From Bacteroidetes bacterium UBA7368 (GTDB lineage Bacteria > Bacteroidota > Rhodothermia > Rhodothermales > UBA10348): DNA of 7,705 nucleotides. Made by a program: the position numbers and the translations under genes. Location: contig DKOG01000232.1 in assembly GCA_002469915.1 (NCBI GenBank), positions 1-7,705 on the forward strand, written 5' to 3'. The notes under the pieces were generated by a model that saw only the letters and a program-made list of their open reading frames with translations, was not told the DNA's origin and ran no database searches. Shown here piece by piece: positions 1 to 6,336 of this stretch. Position 1 is the stretch's first letter, and each line of letters opens with the position of its first letter.

Positions 1-1328
1 CTATTCTGGGACCTGCAATTCCCGCAATTCGCGACGCCTTTGGGCTTACCGAGAGGGAAGTATCGTGGGTGTTTTCTATATGGGTGCTCGCCAATCTGGT
101 GAGTGTACCTATCACGACCAAACTAGCCGATGTGTATGGTAGAAAACCAGTGTACTTAACGGTTATTGGTTTGTTTGCTCTTGGAGGGGCCATTGTGGCA
201 GGATCTCAAAGTTTGGTCATGCTGCTTGCTGGTCGTGCGGTCCAAGGCGCAGCTGCATCCGGTATTTTTCCTGTGGCTGGAGCGGTAATTGGCGATGCGT
301 TTGAACCAGAGAAAAGGGGGAGAGCGTTTGGTGTGCTGGGTTCAGTATTTGGGGTTGCCTTCATTATCGGCCCTATTCTGGCTGGGTTTATTCTCTTGAT
401 CGGCTGGCGTTGGCTGTATTTATTGTTCGTACCCGTCTCGATCCTAGTCATCATCTTGGGCTGGAGAATACTTCCATCAACAAAGGCGAAAGAGAATACA
501 CCGCTAGATTTGCTTGGGCTGACTACGCTAGCAGCCATTCTCTTGGCGCTGTCTTACGGGCTATCGGTTCTCGATACCGGTGATCTTTGGGCCAGCCTAT
601 TCGGTGGAAGGGTCCTTCTTTCCATACTTATCGTCTCGGCGTTGATACCTGTTTTTTTCTGGGCTGAGCGCCGCGCAGTGGATCCCGTCATTCGAACGGA
701 TTTATTCAGGAATAAGCAGGTAAGCGTGACGCTACTTGTAGCTATCGGGGCCGGGATGAATGAAGCTGCATTCATTTTCTTTCCGACAATTGCTGTTCTG
801 GCTTACGGAGTCACCTCTTCGCAAGCGTCATTCATGTTGTTGCCGTTAATGCTAGCCGTAGCCATCGGAAGCCCCATCGCGGGACGTATTCTGGATCGTA
901 CGGGGTCCAAGTTCATTGTACTCATCTGCAACGTCATGTTGGGTCTGGGCATGTTAGGCATTGCTACCAGCCCTTCTTCGAAGACGGTGTTTTACGTCTC
1001 GTCTGTGCTGATTGGTCTCGGGCTTGCGGGTTTGATGGGATCGGCGTTGAGCTACATCTTACTTCATGAAGCCAGAAAACAGGAAAGAGCCATTTCGCAG
1101 GGCGTCATCACGTTGTTCATTTCTATTGGCCAATTGCTTGCTGCCGCTACGGTTGGATCTATTGCAGCTTCATCGAACGTGGAGTTAGAGGGCTATCAAT
1201 CTGCATTTCTGGTTCTGGCAGTCGTAACGATGCTCATCACCGGAATGTCCTTCAGGCTGAAGAACAGGTTACTGGAAAAGGAAACCGTCTTCGGAACGAA
1301 TTCCGGAGACGGCTTGGAGAACGTTTAA
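1..1328 (+). CDS. MFS multidrug exporter, DHA2 (EmrB/QacA-like) type, 5' end missing
   Basis: This is an inner-membrane proton-driven antiporter of the major facilitator superfamily, probably exporting drugs or other small toxic molecules; the substrate cannot be read from sequence. The frame is open from base 3, so 441 codons are visible and the true start lies left of the window. The GTG at 69 is internal, because the codons before it already read like the end of MFS helix 1 and the following loop (PAIPAIRDAFGLTEREVSW). Motif A of the loop 2-3 appears as LADVYGRKPVY near residues 41-51 of the fragment. A helix-4 motif follows (RAVQGAAASGIFPV), then an antiporter motif C (GPILAGFILLIGWRWLYLLF). 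The PLDLLG segment and the extra hydrophobic helices in the middle fit the 14-helix DHA2 layout. It ends in TAA and converges on mscS with 27 bases between the stops. The family is secure; the subfamily is inference. Confidence 0.9.
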   Translation, partial: ILGPAIPAIRDAFGLTEREVSWVFSIWVLANLVSVPITTKLADVYGRKPVYLTVIGLFALGGAIVAGSQSLVMLLAGRAVQGAAASGIFPVAGAVIGDAFEPEKRGRAFGVLGSVFGVAFIIGPILAGFILLIGWRWLYLLFVPVSILVIILGWRILPSTKAKENTPLDLLGLTTLAAILLALSYGLSVLDTGDLWASLFGGRVLLSILIVSALIPVFFWAERRAVDPVIRTDLFRNKQVSVTLLVAIGAGMNEAAFIFFPTIAVLAYGVTSSQASFMLLPLMLAVAIGSPIAGRILDRTGSKFIVLICNVMLGLGMLGIATSPSSKTVFYVSSVLIGLGLAGLMGSALSYILLHEARKQERAISQGVITLFISIGQLLAAATVGSIAASSNVELEGYQSAFLVLAVVTMLITGMSFRLKNRLLEKETVFGTNSGDGLENV

Positions 1329-1355
1329 CTGTAAGAAGGATCAGCAAGAAGCTAA

Positions 1356-2177
1356 TTAGCCTTCGACTTCCACACCATCGAGATGTACATCCATCTGTGG
1401 ATAAGGAATGCCGATTTCAGCATGGTCTAGTGCGTATTTGACAGCCTGAGTCGTCTGCTCGAGAACAGCCCAGTAATCGTCGGTATTGGCCCAAACCCGT
1501 ACTGACCAGTCGATTGATGAAGCCCCTAGACTGGTAAGAACAGCATTTGGTGCAGGGTCGGACAACACGCCATCTACCTTTGCTGCTGCATCAATCAGGA
1601 TATTTCGAGTTGTGACCAGATCTGCAGCATATTCTGTGCCCACAGCAACATCTACTCTGCGTGTATCGTGAAACGTGATGTTTTCGATATTGGAGCCATA
1701 GATGGCCCCGTTTGGGACGATCACCCTTTTGTTGTCTGCCGTATCAAATTCGGTAGCAAAGACGCCGATTTGAACGACTTTAGCTGTAATTCCAGCTGTA
1801 GAAATGACGTCTCCGACGTTAAACGGTCGGAAGGCGAGGAGCATGACGCCTGAGGCGAAGTTGCTTAATGTCCCCTGGAGCGCAAAACCTATGGCAAGGC
1901 CGGCAGCACCAATAAGAGCGGCAAAGCTAGTTGTTTCGAACCCAAAAATGCGCAAGCACCCAAGAACGGCCATGGTTAAGACCGCGTATTTAACCAAGCT
2001 TCCAAAAAAACCAGCGATAGTCTCGTCTAGTCGGTCCGCAACGGTTTTTTGGACATGACGACTCAGCCATTTTGCGACAACCCAAGAAACCACCAGTAGA
2101 ACAATGACACCGGCCACTTTGGGTAGAAATACGGTCACGAGGTTTTCTACGATTGCTTGAATATCAGCAGTTTCCAT
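1356..2177 (-). CDS. mscS: MscS-family small-conductance mechanosensitive channel
   Basis: The product is a homoheptameric inner-membrane channel that opens under membrane tension and releases solutes during osmotic downshock. At 273 residues it is close to E. coli MscS (286), so it is the short form without large extensions. Visible are helix 1 (about residues 18-38), helix 2 (about 60-78) and the pore helix 3 with its glycine/alanine packing pattern, AAGLAIGFALQGTLSNFASG (91-110). The FRPFNVGDVI segment (116-125) opens the beta domain, VIVPNGAIYGSNIENIT (152-168) lies within that region, and the conserved tail motif IPYPQMDVHL is at 257-266. The start ATG has no Shine-Dalgarno sequence in front of it. 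It is probably last in the leftward transcript, 43 bases behind the small membrane gene. No terminator hairpin is visible in the 27 bases before the convergent MFS gene. Confidence 0.95.
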   Translation of the reverse strand: METADIQAIVENLVTVFLPKVAGVIVLLVVSWVVAKWLSRHVQKTVADRLDETIAGFFGSLVKYAVLTMAVLGCLRIFGFETTSFAALIGAAGLAIGFALQGTLSNFASGVMLLAFRPFNVGDVISTAGITAKVVQIGVFATEFDTADNKRVIVPNGAIYGSNIENITFHDTRRVDVAVGTEYAADLVTTRNILIDAAAKVDGVLSDPAPNAVLTSLGASSIDWSVRVWANTDDYWAVLEQTTQAVKYALDHAEIGIPYPQMDVHLDGVEVEG

Positions 2178-2220
2178 TATCGATTCGATTTTTCATGTGG
2201 AGGTCAGAACAAAATCAGGA

Positions 2221-2448
2221 TTAGGAATCCCGTTTCTGGCCGGAGATCAGCTTCAGCAATTGGTCGGTGATGAAGCCAGCAGCCACTATCGTAAATACTT
2301 CTCGAGTGGCTTGAGTGAAAACACGCCGAGCAACATATAGGATAGCGCGAGGCGCAAAGGCTCCCACAAAGAGAGCAATTAAAAACCCGGCTAGTGACTT
2401 CGACACGTTAGACTTAGGCAGGGGGATTTTTACAATTTCCTTACTCAT
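2221..2448 (-). CDS. Small two-helix membrane protein, function unknown
   Basis: I do not recognise this 75-residue protein. A short lysine-containing N-terminus (MSKEIVKIPLPKSNVSKS) is followed by a hydrophobic helix at about residues 18-40 that includes GFLIALFVGAFAPRAILYVA. A basic/polar connector (RRVFTQATRE) and a second, weaker hydrophobic stretch (about 51-68, VFTIVAAGFITDQLLKLISG) follow, with a charged tail KRDS. A longer reading from 2490 would overlap rlmN by 37 bases. I prefer the ATG at 2448 because it lies 5 bases after the rlmN stop and has GGAAAG about 8 bases upstream, inside the last rlmN codons, which suggests translational coupling. It sits between rlmN and mscS, so a link to membrane stress is possible but unproven. 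Coding status rests on operon packing and a plausible membrane pattern. Confidence 0.65.
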   Translation of the reverse strand: MSKEIVKIPLPKSNVSKSLAGFLIALFVGAFAPRAILYVARRVFTQATREVFTIVAAGFITDQLLKLISGQKRDS

Positions 2449-2453
2449 TGACT

Positions 2454-3539
2454 TTAGCTTTCCATGCTTTTTGTGGCTAGCTGTCCGCATGCAGCATCAA
2501 TATCCTGGCCTCTGCTTCTGCGGACAGTCACGATTACTCGGTCTCTAACCAAACGAGCGATAAACTGATTCAGCACTTTTTCAGAAGATGGCTGAAAAAG
2601 CAACCCCTCGACTGGGTTATACATAATCAGATTCACTTTGGCAGGTGCACGTGCCACAAGTCTGGCTAATTCGGCGGCATCCTCAACCGAATCGTTGTAG
2701 CCCTGAAACATGCAGTACTCATACGTTACCGTTCGCCCAGACTGCCGCGTGTAATACTCGATGGAATCCATCAGAGCTACCAGGTCCGTTCGGGCCTTTC
2801 GGTTGACCGGCATGATAGAAGATCTCTTATCATCAAAGGGAGCGTGTAAGGAGACGGCTAGATTAAACTTGACGTCGAGATCGGCCAATTCGCGAATACG
2901 ACCGGCTAGCCCCACGGTAGATACGGTGATTCGTCTAGATCCAAGTCCCATTCCATCTTCTGACGTAAGTTTTTCGACGGAATCTAGAACGGCTTGAGGA
3001 TTCAGAAGCGGTTCGCCCATTCCCATAAAGACGATATTGGTGATGCGAGAACCAAAGCGCTCAATTGCTAAATCATTAGCCAATCGAACCTGATCAAAGA
3101 TCTCTCCTGAGGTCAGGTTTTGTAGGAATCCCATCTGACCAGTTGCACAAAACGAACATGCCATGGCGCATCCAACCTGCGACGAAACACAAACAGTCAG
3201 TCGTTTGGCATTTCCGTAGGGGTCGATATCAGGAATTAGGACTGTTTCAATCAATCGACCGGTACTCAACTTGAATAACAACTTCTCCGTTCTATCCGAA
3301 GCGGTTTGCTGCTGTACCAATTCCAGATTGCGAAACTCCGTCTCATCTTTGAGACGTCTCCGCAGACTATCTGGCAGGTTTTTCATCTCATCAAACGACC
3401 TGACTCCTTGTTTCCAAAGCCAACGATAGATCTGTTTGGATCGAAATGATTTGTCCGTTTCCAATACCCAGGTTTGAAGCTGGTCGCGAGACATCGATAG
3501 AATGTCTAGCAGGCCTGAAGTTTCTTTATCGTGTGCCAT
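2454..3539 (-). CDS. rlmN: RlmN: dual-specificity 23S rRNA A2503 / tRNA A37 C2-methyltransferase (radical SAM)
   Basis: RlmN methylates carbon 2 of adenosine 2503 in 23S rRNA, near the peptidyl transferase centre, and of A37 in some tRNAs, using two S-adenosylmethionines and a methyl-cysteine intermediate. The radical-SAM cluster motif CX3CX2C is present as C124, C128 and C131 (GCAMACSFCATGQMGF). C117, seven residues before the first cluster cysteine, matches E. coli C118, and C351 in DIDAACGQL matches the methyl-carrying C355, so the catalytic set is complete. The SAM-binding GMGEPLLN (173-180), the VSTVGL segment and the NLIMYNP segment (303-309) are also present. The length of 361 residues is normal for the family. 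The start ATG follows ctaB by 19 bases without a clear Shine-Dalgarno sequence. Cfr, the related C8 methyltransferase, is less likely given the context and overall RlmN character. Confidence 0.96.
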   Translation of the reverse strand: MAHDKETSGLLDILSMSRDQLQTWVLETDKSFRSKQIYRWLWKQGVRSFDEMKNLPDSLRRRLKDETEFRNLELVQQQTASDRTEKLLFKLSTGRLIETVLIPDIDPYGNAKRLTVCVSSQVGCAMACSFCATGQMGFLQNLTSGEIFDQVRLANDLAIERFGSRITNIVFMGMGEPLLNPQAVLDSVEKLTSEDGMGLGSRRITVSTVGLAGRIRELADLDVKFNLAVSLHAPFDDKRSSIMPVNRKARTDLVALMDSIEYYTRQSGRTVTYEYCMFQGYNDSVEDAAELARLVARAPAKVNLIMYNPVEGLLFQPSSEKVLNQFIARLVRDRVIVTVRRSRGQDIDAACGQLATKSMES

Positions 3540-3558
3540 TTCGAATCGGGGAGAAGCC

Positions 3559-4467
3559 TCAGCCGATTAGGCGATCAGCTACGATGGCCAGAAGTAGAAG
3601 CGGGACGTAAAGAACCGATGCTTTAAGAACGCGGCGAGCGTGATAGACAGATCGGGTCAGTTGAAATCTCAATACAGGAACCATGAACCAGACACCTAAC
3701 GCCAAGGCACCAACTAAGTATATCTTGCTCGAAAGTCCCAGGACAACGGGAGCTGCGGAGAAGGCAATCATGCCGATCGAGTATCCGGTCATTTGCCTTG
3801 CCGTACGATCGCCATTTTCATCCTCGACCGTAAGCATCCGAAATCCACCTTTCTCGTAATCAAGACGATACATCCAGGCAAGGGAGAAGAAGTGGGGCAT
3901 CTGCCAGCAAACCAAGACTCCAAATAGGACCCAGCCACCGAGACCAAGAGAACCCGAGGCGGCAGTCCATCCACCAAGAACTGGAAGAGCTCCCGGAATG
4001 GTACCAACAAGTGTATTCCAAGACGTTTTTCTCTTCAGGGGAGTGTAAACGAACAAATAGAGCACTACGGTAAGGCCCGCGAGGACACCCGTCAGCGGGT
4101 TGGTGAGCGGGCATAGAATCCCAAGGCCGCCACCTACCAACAAGAAGCCAAACCACTTTGCTTTTTCCGCACTAATACGACCGCCCGGAATCGGCCGGTT
4201 GGCCGTTCTCTTCATAGATGCGTCAATCGTACGCTCTAGATAGTGGTTCAAAGCACAACCACCAGCTGAGGTCATTGGAATACCCAACAGCGCCCAAAAT
4301 AGCAGCCAACCATCGATTGGACCGGTAGAACCCAACACAAATCCAGCCAAAGCCGAAATAGTCACAAGAAATGTGATTTCCGGTTTGGTTAGCATCAACC
4401 AATCTTTCCAAGTGGCGCTTTCCACTTGGTTGGCTGATTCTATGGCTATGCTTTGTGTTTTGCTCAT
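3559..4467 (-). CDS. ctaB: Heme O synthase (protoheme IX farnesyltransferase)
   Basis: This polytopic inner-membrane UbiA-family prenyltransferase adds a farnesyl group from farnesyl diphosphate to the 2-vinyl of heme b, making heme o. The first polyprenyl-diphosphate/Mg-binding region reads NHYLERTIDASMKRTANRP (74-92), keeping N74, D82, R87 and R91; the middle position of the usual N-x3-D-x3-D is Glu78. The second region is YTPLKRKTSWNT (141-152), followed by GTIPGALPVLGGW. The third is LDYEKGGFRMLTVED (202-216), the counterpart of the conserved DY...G..M motif. About nine hydrophobic helices are visible and the 302-residue length is normal. It starts 34 bases after the ctaA stop and ends 19 bases before rlmN, so it is probably co-transcribed with both. 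CtaA next door consumes its product, which makes heme o an intermediate to heme a. The name cyoE is an equivalent for the family. Confidence 0.95.
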   Translation of the reverse strand: MSKTQSIAIESANQVESATWKDWLMLTKPEITFLVTISALAGFVLGSTGPIDGWLLFWALLGIPMTSAGGCALNHYLERTIDASMKRTANRPIPGGRISAEKAKWFGFLLVGGGLGILCPLTNPLTGVLAGLTVVLYLFVYTPLKRKTSWNTLVGTIPGALPVLGGWTAASGSLGLGGWVLFGVLVCWQMPHFFSLAWMYRLDYEKGGFRMLTVEDENGDRTARQMTGYSIGMIAFSAAPVVLGLSSKIYLVGALALGVWFMVPVLRFQLTRSVYHARRVLKASVLYVPLLLLAIVADRLIG

Positions 4468-4501
4468 TCAGATAAATTCGTTCTTAAGCTATCGTTGAAA
4501 G

Positions 4502-5413
4502 TCAGCGAATCGTAGTAGCCCTGTACCGAGCACACAATACGGATGTGGCGACAGTCGAAGCAAATAGTAGGGCCCCAATGACCATGTGTGCCGTGTTTGC
4601 AATCACCTGAACGTTGCTAGGCTGAATGGTTCCAGTCTCGTCTAGCAATACTAAATAGGCGAACAGACCGATGGAAACCTGCACGATGAGCACACCTAAC
4701 ATGGTATTTGCCATTCTTCGGCCCGTACTCTGTCTCGTAAATGAAGCACGCGATCGGGTCCAAAAAACAACAACGAAAGAGGTGGCGACAAAGGCCCATC
4801 CAAAGTGTAATCCCGCTAGTAGAGGGTCAAGGCCGGTACCTGGATGTCGTAATAGCGCTCCAAAAAATATTTGGATGTAGACGGCCGCAGGTGCTAGAAC
4901 CAAAAGGGGAGACAGCCCTTCAGCATGTCGTGTATTAAACGTACTTGCTTCCGGGGTTCTCCATGACTTGGAGACAAATAGGGCCATGGAAACGAGTAGA
5001 GCGAAGAAGAGCTGGGCAACCAATGCGTGTACGACTGCCAAGTTTAAGGACACCCAAACCACGCGGAGTCCCCCAAGTACGCCTTGGGTAATGACGAGCA
5101 GGATGGCTCCAATAGCGAGACGACGTAACCAAATGCGGTCGTCAGCCAGCCAAGTCCAGATCCCAAGTACTACGGTGAGCATGCCAATAAGCGCTCCCAG
5201 TAGTCGATGTCCGTGCTCAGCAAGTACAGGTGTGACCGTCCACCAATTAGGCCACGGATTGAAGGGGTCGTACGAATCAAATGATGATGGCCAATCCGGT
5301 ACGGCAAGTCCAGCGTTGATACTGGTAACAAATGCGCCCCAAGCCAAAAGCACGATGGCAATGACGAAAGTCGTTACTGTGAACCTTCTACGGGCTGTGT
5401 ATGATGTATTCAA
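4502..5413 (-). CDS. ctaA: Heme A synthase (COX15/CtaA family)
   Basis: CtaA is an eight-helix membrane enzyme that oxidises the C8 methyl of heme o to a formyl group, giving heme a for aa3-type cytochrome oxidase. The essential glutamate and first heme ligand appear in EHGHRLLG (E66, H69), the partner ligand in AVVHALVA (H129), and the second-half ligands at H203 (GLHFGWAF) and H276 (ANTAHMVIG). RHPG (189-192) matches the conserved RH turn. Loop 1 reads GLAVPDWPSS, where many homologues have GLSCPDWPLC, so both loop cysteines are absent; the cysteine-free class exists in other phyla. The start is TTG at 5413, the only initiation codon before helix 1, because an in-frame TGA lies about 40 bases upstream with no ATG or GTG between. 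GAGAGGAG ends 3 bases before the TTG, which is unusually close. The 303-residue length is typical. It is first in the leftward block. Confidence 0.94.
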   Translation of the reverse strand: MNTSYTARRRFTVTTFVIAIVLLAWGAFVTSINAGLAVPDWPSSFDSYDPFNPWPNWWTVTPVLAEHGHRLLGALIGMLTVVLGIWTWLADDRIWLRRLAIGAILLVITQGVLGGLRVVWVSLNLAVVHALVAQLFFALLVSMALFVSKSWRTPEASTFNTRHAEGLSPLLVLAPAAVYIQIFFGALLRHPGTGLDPLLAGLHFGWAFVATSFVVVFWTRSRASFTRQSTGRRMANTMLGVLIVQVSIGLFAYLVLLDETGTIQPSNVQVIANTAHMVIGALLFASTVATSVLCARYRATTIR

Positions 5414-5510
5414 TGGCTCCTCTCTGACAAGTATGCAGGCGGGGAAAACGAATCAATTCGGGAAAATGGCTCAAAGACAATTTGTTCGGGACATGTAAGG
5501 TAGGGCTGCT

Positions 5511-5540
5511 CGATTAGGAGATTCCTAAAATACCTGTCAA
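5511..5540 (-). promoter_or_regulatory. Candidate ctaA promoter
   Basis: On the minus strand an exact TTGACA lies at 5540-5535 and, after an 18-base spacer, TAATCG lies at 5516-5511 as a poor -10 candidate. Transcription would start near 5504 and leave a leader of about 90 bases before the TTG of ctaA. The -35 match is good but the -10 is weak. If the organism uses a Bacteroidota-type sigma factor, this sigma-70-style reading may not apply. Confidence 0.25.
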
Positions 5541-5561
5541 AACGATGCGAATATCTAGTCA

Positions 5562-5584
5562 GAAGGGGTGTCTGGAACCCCTTC
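5562..5584. repeat. 8-bp inverted repeat with 7-base loop upstream of ctaA
   Basis: GAAGGGGT pairs perfectly with ACCCCTTC around the loop GTCTGGA. No T-run follows on either strand, so it is not an intrinsic terminator. It lies just upstream of the candidate ctaA promoter (5511-5540), where it could be an operator for ctaA or a structure in a longer leader. Its role is unknown. Confidence 0.5.
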
Positions 5585-5628
5585 GGTTCTTGGTTCATGA
5601 GGCGATAATGCCTACTTTCGGAGGCTGA

Positions 5629-5642
5629 GGCCACTTGTGGCC
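5629..5642. repeat. 14-base palindrome, possible operator
   Basis: GGCCAC-TT-GTGGCC is a perfect 6+2+6 inverted repeat near the middle of the divergent region, about 106 bases before the secreted ORF and 215 bases before ctaA. The tight two-base centre fits a dimeric DNA-binding protein better than an RNA hairpin. No regulator gene lies next to it in the window, and I cannot assign it to a known factor. Confidence 0.4.
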
Positions 5643-5747
5643 ACGTTAGAGATGCTTCACTCTGAATAAAGAGTAGAAAGAGGTTCGTTTCAACGCTTCG
5701 TTTAGAGAGTTAAAACGCCCTCAAAAAACAGATAGAATAGCGGTCGG

Positions 5748-6161
5748 TTGAGCAAAAAAGGTACATTACAGTCTATTCAGCGGCGGGCCATGCAATGGAC
5801 TGCAGCGATGTTGCTGGCTAGCACATTGTGTGGCTTGTTGTCTCCTGCAGCCGCTGCCATGGGCAGGGATAGTATGGCCTCCGTAGCCGATACGGCCGGT
5901 CTCTCTTCCGACGTGAAAGATTTTTTCGTTGACGTATTAGAAGGAGGAATGCTCACGGCTGCTTCAGTCGTTCAGGTGTTTTCTACTTCGCATCGGGTTC
6001 GTAGTATCGGCCGGGTGTTATTCGTCCTTTCGGGCTCTGCAGACTTTGATAGTGAGGTTCAGACATCAGACTTGATTCCTGAATCTTTTCTCAGTCCCCC
6101 GAGAAATCAACTTGTCGATTATCCAATCGGAAATTCGGCCGTCCAGCCGCTTGGACCCTAG
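5748..6161 (+). CDS. Secreted protein of unknown function directly upstream of secD
   Basis: I do not recognise this 137-residue protein. The N-terminus is a Sec signal peptide: a basic n-region (SKKGTLQSIQRR), a hydrophobic core (TAAMLLASTLCGLL) and a cleavage-like SPAAAA-M near residue 37. The mature part is about 100 residues, with a mixed segment (DVKDFFVDVLEGGMLTAASV), a serine/arginine-rich stretch, an acidic stretch (SADFDSEVQTSD), and a proline-containing tail SPPRNQL ... VQPLGP. The TTG at 5748 is chosen because an in-frame TAG lies at 5733-5735 and TTG supplies the basic n-region; the ATG at 5790 would give MQWTAAMLLA with no charge. Neither has a clear ribosome binding site. LASTLCG is not a proper lipobox, so a lipoprotein is unlikely. 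secD follows 175 bases later on the same strand. Size, signal peptide and position recall Sec-monitoring leader peptides, which is inference only. Confidence 0.7.
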   Translation: MSKKGTLQSIQRRAMQWTAAMLLASTLCGLLSPAAAAMGRDSMASVADTAGLSSDVKDFFVDVLEGGMLTAASVVQVFSTSHRVRSIGRVLFVLSGSADFDSEVQTSDLIPESFLSPPRNQLVDYPIGNSAVQPLGP

Positions 6162-6169
6162 CCGATTAC

Positions 6170-6230
6170 GCACTCTTTAGAATTTTCCTCTCATACCATG
6201 ATTTCGATCATCTCGAGGGAGGTAGAGTGC
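6170..6230 (+). other. Predicted multi-stem RNA element between the secreted ORF and secD
   Basis: Nested complementarity is visible. An outer stem GCACTCT (6170-6176) pairs with AGAGTGC (6224-6230). A middle stem CCTC (6187-6190) pairs with GAGG (6219-6222, or alternatively 6215-6218). An inner hairpin ATGAT-TTCG-ATCAT lies at 6198-6211. It begins 8 bases after the stop of the ORF and is followed 13 bases later by the terminator-like stem. It could be a structured 3' UTR, part of a leader for secD, or chance pairing. I do not recognise a known riboswitch or RNA family. Confidence 0.35.
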
Positions 6231-6243
6231 AGGTAGGTCTTTC

Positions 6244-6281
6244 GTGAGCGCGTCTTTCAGACGCGCTCACCTTTCAATTTT
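6244..6281 (+). terminator. Intrinsic terminator-like hairpin after the secreted ORF
   Basis: GTGAGCGCGTC (6244-6254) and GACGCGCTCAC (6260-6270) form a perfect GC-rich 11-bp stem with the loop TTTCA. The T-rich tail TTTCAATTTT follows (6272-6281). This is the strongest secondary structure in the window. It most simply ends transcripts of the upstream ORF, leaving secD with its own promoter. Because the T-tract is interrupted, termination could be partial, and the stem could instead act as an attenuator controlling read-through into secD. Confidence 0.7.
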
Positions 6282-6285
6282 AGGA

Positions 6286-6299
6286 CGCCCCGGGCGCCC
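6286..6299. repeat. GC-rich palindromic patch before secD
   Basis: CGCCC-C-GGGCG (6286-6296) overlaps the palindrome GGGCGCCC (6292-6299), in an otherwise AT-leaning stretch 38 bases before the secD start. The loop is too short for a good RNA hairpin, so if functional it is more likely a protein-binding site in DNA. The following AATCAATATTAATCC (6303-6317) is AT-rich and could carry a secD promoter, but no convincing -35/-10 pair is visible and no Shine-Dalgarno sequence precedes the ATG at 6337. Confidence 0.3.
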
Positions 6300-6336
6300 A
6301 AAGAATCAATATTAATCCTTACCCCAACCAGAAACC

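Larger units (their letters stand above)
5414..5747. promoter_or_regulatory. Divergent intergenic region between ctaA and the secreted ORF
   Basis: These 334 bases should hold promoters for both directions. A leftward reading frame spans 5634-5410, but its composition does not look like a real protein. Visible structure includes an 8-bp hairpin (5562-5584), a 14-base palindrome (5629-5642), a small ACTCT/AGAGT hairpin (5659-5674) and a direct repeat TTCGTTT at 5684-5690 and 5697-5703 with a 13-base period. Possible rightward elements are TTTCAA (5688-5693) with TAAAAC (5711-5716), or TTAAAA (5710-5715) with TAGAAT (5733-5738). The second pair would make the TTG at 5748 almost leaderless. All of these matches are weak, so the region is noted without a firm promoter call. 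Confidence 0.5.

Noticed and set aside
1329..1355. Bidirectional terminator between the MFS gene and mscS
   Set aside because: The 27 bases contain no usable inverted repeat or T-run.
2164..2196. 10-codon upstream ORF (MKNRIDNGNC) overlapping the mscS start in another frame
   Set aside because: It has no ribosome binding site, and such a short overlap is expected by chance; it is at most a curiosity for mscS translation.
4968..5498. 176-codon plus-strand reading frame opposite ctaA
   Set aside because: It is antisense to a well-supported CtaA with all its heme ligands, and its translation is a Ser/Thr/Arg/Pro-rich composition typical of shadow frames.
5410..5634. 74-codon minus-strand reading frame in the divergent intergenic region
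   Set aside because: It overlaps the ctaA start, spans the hairpin at 5562-5584, and its translation shows no domain, signal or membrane pattern.
5780..5860. Lipoprotein signal in the secreted ORF (Cys in LASTLCG)
   Set aside because: The residues before the Cys are S-T-L rather than a proper lipobox with a small residue at -1, and a better signal peptidase I site (SPAAAA) follows.
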